From positions 1 through 32,080 of the forward strand of contig NZ_JAIMAV010000025.1 of the NCBI RefSeq assembly GCF_023511815.1: a stretch of 32,080 nucleotides of DNA, given 5' to 3'. The position numbers and the translations under genes are program-made. The notes under the pieces are model-generated. The model saw nothing but the letters and a program-made list of their open reading frames with translations, had not been told where the DNA came from and searched no databases. Origin of the DNA: Alicyclobacillus sp. GTDB taxonomy: Bacteria > Bacillota > Bacilli > Alicyclobacillales > Alicyclobacillaceae. Positions 1-6,109 of the stretch are shown here, one piece after another (within the stretch, counting starts at the first letter, position 1; every line of letters starts with the position of its first letter).

Positions 1-2
1 CT

Positions 3-89
3 TGGTGCGGTCGAAGGGACTTGAACCCCCACGGTGTTGCCACCACAAGAACCTGAATCTTGCGCGTCTGCCAATTCCGCCACGACCGC
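3..89 (-). tRNA. tRNA-Leu(CAG)
   Basis: The minus strand folds as a class II tRNA. The acceptor stem GCGGTCG pairs with CGACCGC, with discriminator A and a genomically encoded CCA end (plus-strand TGGT at 3-6). The anticodon stem CAAGA/TCTTG closes the loop TTCAGGT, which gives anticodon CAG (plus-strand 53-55). A long variable arm, typical of tRNA-Leu, and a GGTTCAAGTCC T-arm are present. It reads CTG leucine codons, which are abundant in this GC-rich genome. Confidence 0.96.
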
Positions 90-148
90 ATGGTCTTCGT
101 TTTGCACCCTCGCTCGCGGCGCCCGTGCCGCTCGCGAAGACAAGACTG

Positions 149-177
149 ATTATAGCAGCGGTCCTCTGGTTGTGCAA
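149..177 (-). promoter_or_regulatory. Promoter of tRNA-Leu
   Basis: Read on the minus strand there is a -35 TTGCAC (177-172), a 17-base spacer and a perfect -10 TATAAT (154-149). This lies about 60 bases upstream of the tRNA 5' end. It has the consensus spacing expected for a vegetative sigma-A promoter. Confidence 0.7.
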
Positions 178-221
178 CCCCATGGAGAGAGGAAATTTCA
201 TACATTGGCCCAGGGGTCGGA

Positions 222-250
222 TTGCGGTCATTCGCAGGGCCGAATATGGT
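222..250 (+). promoter_or_regulatory. Probable dapF promoter
   Basis: TTGCGG (222-227), a 17-base spacer and TATGGT (245-250) lie just upstream of the dapF ribosome binding site. The spacing is ideal and the hexamers are moderate matches. The predicted 5' leader is only about 18 bases. Confidence 0.5.
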
Positions 251-274
251 AGACTCGTGCCAGGAGGCGAGACC

Positions 275-1114
275 ATGCTGCGCGTGACGAAGATGCACGC
301 TCTCGGCAACAACTACATCTATATCAACCACCACGAGCAGGCCGTCGACGAACGGGCCTTGCCACAGCTCGCTCGGGCGGTCAGCGATGTGCGCCGAGGC
401 ATCGGGTCCGACGGGCTCATCTGGATCGGCCCGTCCGACCGGGCCGACCTGCGCATGCGCATCTTCAACGCGGACGGTTCCGAGGCGCAGACCTGCGGGA
501 ACGGGCTGCGCTGTGTCGCCAAATTCGCGTGGGACAGAAAGCTGGTGCATCGGGATCGATTCACCATCGAGACGGGGGCGGGCGTGGTCGAGGCGCTCGT
601 CCATCCGGAGATGGGCGCGGTGCGGCGGGTGACCGTCGACATGGGGCCGGCCCGCTTCGGGGCGGGTCCGGTCCCGTACACCGGATCGACCGAGGGCGAG
701 TGGGCCGTCGTCGATGTGGATGGACGGACGTTCCGCGGGCTTTTGGTGTCCATGGGCAACCCGCATTTCGTCTGCTTCGTCCCGCGGGTCGACGAGGTGC
801 CGCTGGCCGAGGTCGGCCCGCGCATCGAGCGCCATCCGGATTTTCCGGAGCGCGTCAACGTGGAGTTCGTGGCGCCGCGCGGGCGGGGGGAGCTCGATTT
901 TCGCGTGTGGGAGCGCGGCTCCGGGATCACCTTCGCCTGTGGCAGCGGGGCCTGCGCCAGCGTCGCGGCCGGGGTGCGGCTTGGTCTGCTGGAGAACGCG
1001 GTCACGGTCCACCTGCAGGGGGGAGACCTGTCCATCGAGGTTCGCGACGGGCGTGTGTGGATGACCGGCGAGGCTGTCGAGGTCATGACCGGTTGGTATC
1101 ACGAGCCGTGCTGA
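275..1114 (+). CDS. dapF: Diaminopimelate epimerase
   Basis: This cytoplasmic enzyme interconverts LL- and meso-diaminopimelate, the last racemisation step toward lysine and the peptidoglycan cross-linking residue. The 279-residue product has the family length. Both catalytic cysteines are in their usual motifs: C74 in TCGNGLRC and C222 in FACGSGACAS, the thiol pair of this PLP-independent epimerase. The N-terminal motif HALGNNYIYIN is a variant of the usual GNDF motif. The ATG at 275 is chosen because AGGAGG lies eight bases upstream (262-267); the frame stays open further 5' through the tRNA, but that part is not coding. The 3' end overlaps the convergent membrane-protein gene by 16 bases. 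Identification is firm from the sequence motifs. Confidence 0.95.
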   Translation: MLRVTKMHALGNNYIYINHHEQAVDERALPQLARAVSDVRRGIGSDGLIWIGPSDRADLRMRIFNADGSEAQTCGNGLRCVAKFAWDRKLVHRDRFTIETGAGVVEALVHPEMGAVRRVTVDMGPARFGAGPVPYTGSTEGEWAVVDVDGRTFRGLLVSMGNPHFVCFVPRVDEVPLAEVGPRIERHPDFPERVNVEFVAPRGRGELDFRVWERGSGITFACGSGACASVAAGVRLGLLENAVTVHLQGGDLSIEVRDGRVWMTGEAVEVMTGWYHEPC

Positions 1115-1788
1115 GCGAAGACGCGCAGGAAGACCAGGATGAACAGGGAGAGCACCCCGAGGGCGGCGGCGACGGCGATGGCGCCGATGCCAAGCACGAA
1201 CACGGTCACCAGGGTTGCGCCCGACCACAGCCACAGCCCGGCCGGGGCCGAGCGGTGAAACACCGCGCCGCACCCGACGGCCATGCACCACAATCCGGCG
1301 AGGGCGGACAGCGCGGCGACGGTCCATCCCAGCACGGGCGCCCAGCGCGTCAGCGCCACGCCCACCACGGCTGGAGCGGCCAGCGCGAGGGCGGTGCACT
1401 CGACGTTGAGCAGGCGCAGGCGTTGACCGCGCGCTTTGAAGACGCTGGTGGCCATGACGTGCGCCACCAACGTGTACAGGCGCAACAGACCATAGACCGC
1501 GGCGGCCAGGCCGATGGCGAAAACGACCCAGACCGCGGCCAACACCGCCGGGCCCGCGTGAGGAGGGAGGTGGAGGACCCGCTGCGGGGCCACCCACAGA
1601 TCTGGCCTTGCGATGCACACGGCCAAAAGGCCAAGCGCCGTCACCCACCCGGCCGTGCCGCGGCTGCGGCGGATGGCGAGATCGAGGGGAATGTCGAGGA
1701 GTTCCAACACCGCACCCGGGCCGCGGCGCAGCCGCCAGAGCGTGCGCCAGAAGCCGGGCGGATGGCCTCGGTGTGTCTGTTGGAGCAT
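1099..1788 (-). CDS. Multi-pass membrane protein of unknown function
   Basis: A 229-residue protein with about five hydrophobic stretches that look membrane-spanning (roughly residues 45-60, 80-100, 130-150, 155-175 and 190-220). A basic amphipathic N-terminus of about 45 residues contains a proline-rich, Arg-rich segment. The pattern is reminiscent of Yip1-like integral membrane proteins, but I see no diagnostic motif and claim no function. The start is the ATG at 1788, preceded on the minus strand by GGGAGG with eight bases of spacing; the open frame upstream lacks coding character. The gene is convergent with dapF and overlaps it by 16 bases, so no terminator can lie between them. Confidence 0.75.
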   Translation of the reverse strand: MLQQTHRGHPPGFWRTLWRLRRGPGAVLELLDIPLDLAIRRSRGTAGWVTALGLLAVCIARPDLWVAPQRVLHLPPHAGPAVLAAVWVVFAIGLAAAVYGLLRLYTLVAHVMATSVFKARGQRLRLLNVECTALALAAPAVVGVALTRWAPVLGWTVAALSALAGLWCMAVGCGAVFHRSAPAGLWLWSGATLVTVFVLGIGAIAVAAALGVLSLFILVFLRVFAQHGS

Positions 1789-1891
1789 GCCGTCCACCTC
1801 CCGCTGCGTTTCATTATACAGAAACCGGCGCTCCGGGCGGGGACAGGCGCCCTGCCGCGGATCCTCGCATAGGATGCGCGAGGACGGAGGG

Positions 1892-2152
1892 ATGGCTGTG
1901 GCGGTGTTCATCGCGTTTGGCGGCATGAAGATCGCCGCGCAGTCCAACTGCGCCGGCGTGTGGTTCGGTCAGAACATCCAAAACGGATGGGACGCGCACT
2001 CGGTGACCAAGATGGCGAGCGGATTCGCGATGGGAGATTTCAACATCCTCCCGTCGTTCGTGAACATCTATCTGGACCCGGATCTGTTGGATACGCCCGT
2101 GTTCGATCCGGACGTCAAATCGAACGCCTCCATCTACGCGCAGGGCCTGTAG
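1892..2152 (+). CDS. Small conserved-looking protein, possibly spore-associated
   Basis: An 86-residue protein. After a short hydrophobic start it has Asn- and Gly-rich text including SNCAGVWFGQN, NGWDAH and GFAMGDFN, then a DPDLLDTP segment. Alternating Gly/Asn/Phe with GDFN resembles the small GerPA/GerPF-type spore proteins of Bacilli, but the match is from memory and weak, so the family call is tentative. The ATG at 1892 follows GCGAGGACGGAGGG; another in-frame ATG lies at 1874 without a good ribosome binding site. The gene sits alone between the divergent membrane-protein gene and the Nudix gene. No transmembrane or catalytic motif is evident. Confidence 0.6.
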   Translation: MAVAVFIAFGGMKIAAQSNCAGVWFGQNIQNGWDAHSVTKMASGFAMGDFNILPSFVNIYLDPDLLDTPVFDPDVKSNASIYAQGL

Positions 2153-2226
2153 CCGCCCTGGCCGCGCCCGCGGCCAGGTCTGTTCGCGGCGCCGCGTCCG
2201 TGCGGGAGGCGCAGGAGGGGATGGCC

Positions 2227-3015
2227 ATGACCGGATCGAGAGAACCGGGTCTTGACGGGCAGCCGGTGGACGAGCCGTTCGGCGGGGGCCGGGCGCGGCC
2301 GGGCGGACCCGGTTCGGGCGGGCGGAATCCCGCCGTGCCGCGGCCGGCCGCGACGCTGATCCTCGTGCGCGACGGGGCCGAGGGGGTTGAGGTGCTGGGC
2401 GTGCGCCGGGCGGCCGGGATGCGGTTTTTGCCGGGGCACGTGGCGTTCCCCGGGGGCGCCGTGGATGCGGCGGACGGGCGGCCTCTGGACGGAGCCGTGC
2501 GCGGCGGGGTGCAGATGCCGCAACCGGGCGGCGACGACCTGACCGCGTACGCGGTTGCGGCGGTGCGGGAGTGCGCGGAGGAGATCGGCTGGCTGTGCGC
2601 CCTCTCGGGGGCGGCCGGCCCGTCCCGCCGGGTGCCGGGGCCGCTTCGCACCGCGCTGCTGGAGGGGCGTGCGGACCTGTGGTCGGTGTTGGCGGCGCTG
2701 GACGAGACCATCGATCTGAGTCAGCTTCGCTACGTCGGCCGTTGGATCACGCCGCCGCCTCAGCCGGTCCGCTTCGACACCCGGTTTTTCATCTGCCGGA
2801 CGGGGACGGCGATTCAGCCCGATTGGCACCCGGCGGAACACGACTGGGCCGGCTGGCGGCCGGCCCGGTGGTTGCTGTCGGAGATGATCGGTGGCAGGGC
2901 GCAGGCGGTGCGGCCCACGCGGGCCATGCTCGAGGCCGTCGCGAGATGCCGCACAGCCGAAGAGGCGTTCACGACCCTGTGGGTGCCGGGCCCTGTGGAT
3001 GGACGGGCCCCGTGA
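2227..3015 (+). CDS. Nudix hydrolase (NUDT7/NUDT19-like, split Nudix box)
   Basis: A 262-residue hydrolase expected to cleave a nucleoside diphosphate linked to another moiety; CoA or a similar dinucleotide is plausible from the subfamily. The core begins near residue 38 (AATLILVRDG) and continues through FLPGHVAFPGGAVD. The catalytic helix carries RECAEEIGW, matching REUXEEXGU. Between the GG and RE halves lies an insertion of about 25 residues, as in the NUDT7/NUDT19 type. The first 35 residues are a Gly/Pro/Arg-rich low-complexity tail. The ATG at 2227 is preferred over 2221 because AGGAGG (2213-2218) is then eight bases away. The 3' end overlaps the convergent MBL gene by 47 bases. Confidence 0.85.
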   Translation: MTGSREPGLDGQPVDEPFGGGRARPGGPGSGGRNPAVPRPAATLILVRDGAEGVEVLGVRRAAGMRFLPGHVAFPGGAVDAADGRPLDGAVRGGVQMPQPGGDDLTAYAVAAVRECAEEIGWLCALSGAAGPSRRVPGPLRTALLEGRADLWSVLAALDETIDLSQLRYVGRWITPPPQPVRFDTRFFICRTGTAIQPDWHPAEHDWAGWRPARWLLSEMIGGRAQAVRPTRAMLEAVARCRTAEEAFTTLWVPGPVDGRAP

Positions 3016-3865
3016 CCAGCCGGTACACCGTGGCGTTGTCGGAATCGATCCGCTCCACCTGGCCGAGTTCCACGAGGTGCTGCAGGTGGCCCTCGACGGT
3101 GCGCACCGCGGCCGTCCGAGCGCCCTCCGGAATGGTGCCTTCGTACAGCGCGCGGGCAAGATCCTCGACGGTCCCGGGTCGGCGCGCCAGGTGCGCCAAA
3201 ATCTCGCGTTCGCGGCCCTGGCGGCGGGCCTTGAGCGCGCGGGCGGCCGCCGCCGCGTCCATGAGGGCCGGGCCGTGGCCGGGGCCCGCGATGCGGCAGG
3301 GGCTGTCGGCGATGGCGTCGAGCGCGCGATAGTAGGACGCCATGTGTCCGTCCGGCGGGCCAATCCACACGGAGCCTTCTCCCGCCAGGTGGTCGCCGAC
3401 CAGGATCACGCCCTCGTCCGGAATCTCCACGTGCACGTGGCCCGGCGTATGGCCGGGGTGGTGCCGGATGAAAAGCGTGACGCCGGCCACGTGGAGCGCC
3501 GGGGGCGGGGGCGCGAGGGCCGCGCGGTCCTCGGGGGACCAGGAGAGCCGCGCCTGGTCGAGCGGGTGCATCAGCACGTTGGCATCGAGGGTGCGGTGAA
3601 GGGCGGGCAGGCCCGCGGTGTGGTCGCGGTGGTGGTGGGTGGCGATGAGGGCGACAACGCGCCGCACCCCGAGGTCGGCGAGGATCGACCGGAGCGCTTC
3701 GAGCGACGCTTCCTCGGACGTACCGGCGTCCACCAGGACGCCTTCTCCATCCTTGCAGATGACGTACGTGTTGGTGGCCACGGCCGGCGGGAGCGTGGAC
3801 GTCGGAACACTGATCTGATGCACGTGCGGGGACAACCGGGTGACCGGAAGTTGCGGTGTCGGCAT
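2969..3865 (-). CDS. MBL-fold metallo-hydrolase (LACTB2-like) with C-terminal winged helix
   Basis: A 298-residue metallo-beta-lactamase-fold protein. The metal-binding motif is THHHRDH with H77, H79, D81 and H82. Later ligands fit HPGHTPGH, GDHLAGEG and GPGHGP. Residues about 225-290 (AHLARRPGTVEDLAR through LVELGQVERID) look like the short winged-helix tail seen in LACTB2-type proteins, some of which act on RNA; the substrate is not readable here. The start at 3865 has AAAGGTGGGA upstream; an in-frame ATG at 3889 has no site. A minus-strand TATAAT at 3893-3888 may be its -10 box. The gene is divergent from the adenosyltransferase, with only 54 bases between them. Confidence 0.88.
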   Translation of the reverse strand: MPTPQLPVTRLSPHVHQISVPTSTLPPAVATNTYVICKDGEGVLVDAGTSEEASLEALRSILADLGVRRVVALIATHHHRDHTAGLPALHRTLDANVLMHPLDQARLSWSPEDRAALAPPPPALHVAGVTLFIRHHPGHTPGHVHVEIPDEGVILVGDHLAGEGSVWIGPPDGHMASYYRALDAIADSPCRIAGPGHGPALMDAAAAARALKARRQGREREILAHLARRPGTVEDLARALYEGTIPEGARTAAVRTVEGHLQHLVELGQVERIDSDNATVYRLVTGPVHPQGPAPTGS

Positions 3866-3919
3866 CGGGATCCCACCTTTCAGCGTCATTATATCGTTTT
3901 CAGAGGAGTCGAGGATGGC

Positions 3920-4510
3920 ATGCGGATCTACACCAGATCGGGCGATGAGGGGCAGACCAGCCTCATCTACGGACGGCGGGTGAGCAAAGCGTCCCAACGC
4001 GTTTGCACGTATGGGACCATCGACGAGGCCAATTCCGCCATCGGCCTGGCGGTCGCGCGCCTGAATGGCGACGCGCGATTCGGCGACCTTTGCGGGTATC
4101 TCGGGCGGGTGCAGCGGGATTTGTTCGATCTCGGCCGCGACCTGGCCACACCGCTGGACAAACCGTCGACACCGTACACCACGGAGGAAGACGTGCTCTT
4201 GTTGGAGAAGATGATTGACCGGCTCGACGCCGAAAACCCTCCGCTCACGCGGTTCATCCTGCCGGGCGGCCACGAGGCGGCCGCCCGGCTGCATCTGGCC
4301 AGGACGGTGGTCCGGCGCGCGGAACGGGAGGTGGTGGCGCTCGGCGAGGCCGAGCCGGTGCAACCCTTCATCCGGCGGTACCTCAATCGCCTCTCCGATC
4401 TTCTGTTTGTCATGGCGAGGGTGGTGAACACGCGCTGTGGGGTGGAGGAGCCGGCGGTCGACTTTCAGGCGCCAAAGCCAAACCCGTTTGCGGACGAGCC
4501 AAAGGCGTGA
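3920..4510 (+). CDS. pduO: PduO-type ATP:cob(I)alamin adenosyltransferase
   Basis: A 196-residue enzyme that transfers the adenosyl group of ATP to cob(I)alamin, making coenzyme B12. Family signatures are present: the N-terminal ATP loop TRSGDEGQTSL, TYGTIDEANSAIG, FILPGG, and VRRAEREV followed by RYLNRLSDLLFVMAR. The length is typical for the homotrimeric PduO/MMAB family. The ATG at 3920 is preceded by GAGGAG and GAGG; an ATG at 3915 is in another frame. It ends 27 bases before the HAD gene and probably forms an operon with it. The adenosylcobalamin-dependent ribonucleotide reductase lies about 1.6 kb downstream and would use its product. Confidence 0.93.
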   Translation: MRIYTRSGDEGQTSLIYGRRVSKASQRVCTYGTIDEANSAIGLAVARLNGDARFGDLCGYLGRVQRDLFDLGRDLATPLDKPSTPYTTEEDVLLLEKMIDRLDAENPPLTRFILPGGHEAAARLHLARTVVRRAEREVVALGEAEPVQPFIRRYLNRLSDLLFVMARVVNTRCGVEEPAVDFQAPKPNPFADEPKA

Positions 4511-4537
4511 CGGAACATGGACGGGAGGCTTGCCATC

Positions 4538-5350
4538 ATGCGACATCATGAACAGGTGAATTGGGACGCAGCGCTGCTCGATCTCGACGGCACCCTGTAC
4601 CGGGGCCACGAGGTGGTCCCCGGTGCCGGGGCGTTCGTGGAGCGCCTTCGCCGCCGCGGCATTCGGCCCGTCTTTTTGACCAACAACTCCACCCGGACGC
4701 CGCGGCAGGTGGCGGAAAAACTGAACGGGATGGGCATCGAGGCGCATCCGGACGAGGTGTGCACGTCGGCGGAGGCATCGGCGCATCGGTTGGCCCGTCT
4801 TCTGGGGCCTTCCGCCGTCGGGTACATTGGGCTTGACGGATTGCGCGAGGCCTTGGTGGAATTCGGGCACACCGCCGTGGCGCTCGGAACTCCCGAGCAG
4901 GCCGGGGCGCCGCCCGTTTCAGCCGTGGTGATTGGGCTCGATCCCGAGGTCAACTACCCCCGCCTGGCCGCGGCCTGCACGGAGGTGGCACGGCTCGGTG
5001 CGTTTATCCTGACCAACGGGGACGTCCGCCTGCCCTCCGGAGACCGTTTCATGCCGGGCAACGGGGCGCTCGGTGCGTTTATCGAAACCGCGACCGGCAT
5101 CCTTCCCTACGTGGCGGGCAAACCCAATCCCGATTTCATCGACTTCGCCCTCGCCAGGTATGGGCTGGATCGGGCCAGGGTGCTGCTCATCGGCGACAAC
5201 CGGCGAACCGATGTGTTGGCCGGCCGACGGGCAGGCGTTTACACGGTCCAGGTGTTGAGCGGCGTGCGCTACAGCGAGGCGGAGTCGGATCCGGACGGTC
5301 CTGAGCCGGATGAGGTGCATCCATCGGTTGCGGAGCTGTTCCTGAACTAG
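4538..5350 (+). CDS. HAD superfamily IIA phosphatase (NagD-like)
   Basis: A 270-residue HAD hydrolase with all four motifs: LLDLDGTLYRG (nucleophile and acid/base aspartates), FLTNNSTRT (motif II), GKPNPDF (motif III lysine) and LIGDNRRTDVL (motif IV acids). A C2-type cap lies between motifs II and III, as in the NagD/p-nitrophenylphosphatase subfamily, which dephosphorylates small phosphorylated metabolites; the true substrate cannot be read from sequence. The ATG at 4538 is preferred over 4517 because GGGAGG ends nine bases upstream. It follows the adenosyltransferase by 27 bases and is probably co-transcribed. It lies far from the amino-sugar island, so a NagD role in amino-sugar metabolism should not be assumed. 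Confidence 0.88.
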   Translation: MRHHEQVNWDAALLDLDGTLYRGHEVVPGAGAFVERLRRRGIRPVFLTNNSTRTPRQVAEKLNGMGIEAHPDEVCTSAEASAHRLARLLGPSAVGYIGLDGLREALVEFGHTAVALGTPEQAGAPPVSAVVIGLDPEVNYPRLAAACTEVARLGAFILTNGDVRLPSGDRFMPGNGALGAFIETATGILPYVAGKPNPDFIDFALARYGLDRARVLLIGDNRRTDVLAGRRAGVYTVQVLSGVRYSEAESDPDGPEPDEVHPSVAELFLN

Positions 5351-5375
5351 GGATTCACGGCGTGGATCGGTAGAC

Positions 5376-5404
5376 TTGCGAGCCATATATGTGGTGTGTA
5401 TAAT
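5376..5404 (+). promoter_or_regulatory. nrdR promoter with NrdR-box-like AT-rich sites
   Basis: TTGCGA (5376-5381), a 17-base spacer and a perfect TATAAT (5399-5404) make a strong sigma-A promoter. The spacer contains CATATATGTGG, and about 45 bases further on is ACACTAGATGTATGG (5425-5439). Both loosely resemble the NrdR box (acaCwAtATaTwGtgt). Autoregulation by NrdR is therefore plausible, but the box spacing is not the usual one. Confidence 0.65.
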
Positions 5405-5485
5405 GGGCCCTGAACCGGTAACACACACTAGATGTATGGGATTATGGTAACCCGTCAGGACCGCCGATGATAGACTCGCGAACCG

Positions 5486-5519
5486 GCGGGACGGCCCGCG
5501 GATGCGGGGTCCGTCCCGC
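5486..5519 (+). promoter_or_regulatory. Strong hairpin in the nrdR leader
   Basis: GCGGGACGG (5486-5494) pairs perfectly with CCGTCCCGC (5511-5519). Inside, CCCGC and GCGGG extend the stem around the loop GGAT, giving 14 pairs with a two-base bulge. No T-run follows, so it is not a standard terminator. It lies between the promoter and nrdR, about 30 bases before the start codon. It could be a leader structure, or a weak 3' end for the HAD transcript. Confidence 0.5.
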
Positions 5520-5548
5520 GTCCCATCCTGAGAAACGAGGCGTGACCC

Positions 5549-6034
5549 ATGCGCTGCCCCTACTGCGAAACGGACAACTCCCGCGTGATTGAATCCCGCG
5601 CCAGCGAGGACGGCACCAGCATCCGGCGCCGGCGCGAGTGCACCAACCCCGCGTGCGGAAGAAGGTTCACCACGTACGAACGAATTGAACACCGGCCGCT
5701 GATGGTCGTCAAAAAGGACAACAAGCGCGAGGAGTTTTCGTACGAGAAGCTGTACCGAGGGCTGATGAAGGCGTGTGAGAAACGGCCCATCTCGGCAGAA
5801 CAGGTGGAGCGGGTGGTCGAGCGGATCGACCGGCGGCTGCGCCTGGAGTACGAGCGGGAGGTGCCCTCGGCCGTCATCGGTGAGCGGGTCATGGAGGAGC
5901 TGCGCGCGCTCGACGGTGTGGCGTACGTGCGCTTCGCGAGCGTGTATCGGCAGTTCCGGGACGTGGAGACGCTGGCCAAGGAGGTCCTGTCCCTGTTGCA
6001 GGAGTCGGCGGGCGGGCGGAAGCCGGGGACGTGA
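5549..6034 (+). CDS. nrdR: Transcriptional repressor NrdR
   Basis: A 161-residue regulator of ribonucleotide reductase genes that senses ATP/dATP. The N-terminal zinc ribbon shows CPYC (residues 3-6) and CTNPAC (31-36), followed by the DNA-binding segment RRFTTYERIE. The ATP-cone domain follows from about residue 49 (MVVKKDNKREEFSYEKLYRGL), ending with VAYVRFASVYRQFRD, which is highly characteristic of NrdR. The ribosome binding site is weak (GAGG about eight bases before ATG). The gene has its own promoter and is followed 75 bases later by nrdJ, so the two are probably co-transcribed and under NrdR control. Confidence 0.96.
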   Translation: MRCPYCETDNSRVIESRASEDGTSIRRRRECTNPACGRRFTTYERIEHRPLMVVKKDNKREEFSYEKLYRGLMKACEKRPISAEQVERVVERIDRRLRLEYEREVPSAVIGERVMEELRALDGVAYVRFASVYRQFRDVETLAKEVLSLLQESAGGRKPGT

Positions 6035-6109
6035 GGGTGTGTGCCATCCGGCACGGTCGTACATACTTTTGAGGCATTCGCCGCGTCAGGGCGGCGGGGA
6101 GGCGGAGAT

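Noticed and set aside
529-1872. 447-codon plus-strand frame spanning dapF and the membrane-protein gene
   Set aside because: It has low-complexity Gly/Arg/His composition and no ribosome binding site, and it overlaps two well-supported genes.
2134-3363. Long minus-strand open frame (409 codons) across the Nudix gene
   Set aside because: It is Arg/Pro-rich and motif-free, and it shadows the clear Nudix and MBL genes in other frames, as expected from high GC.
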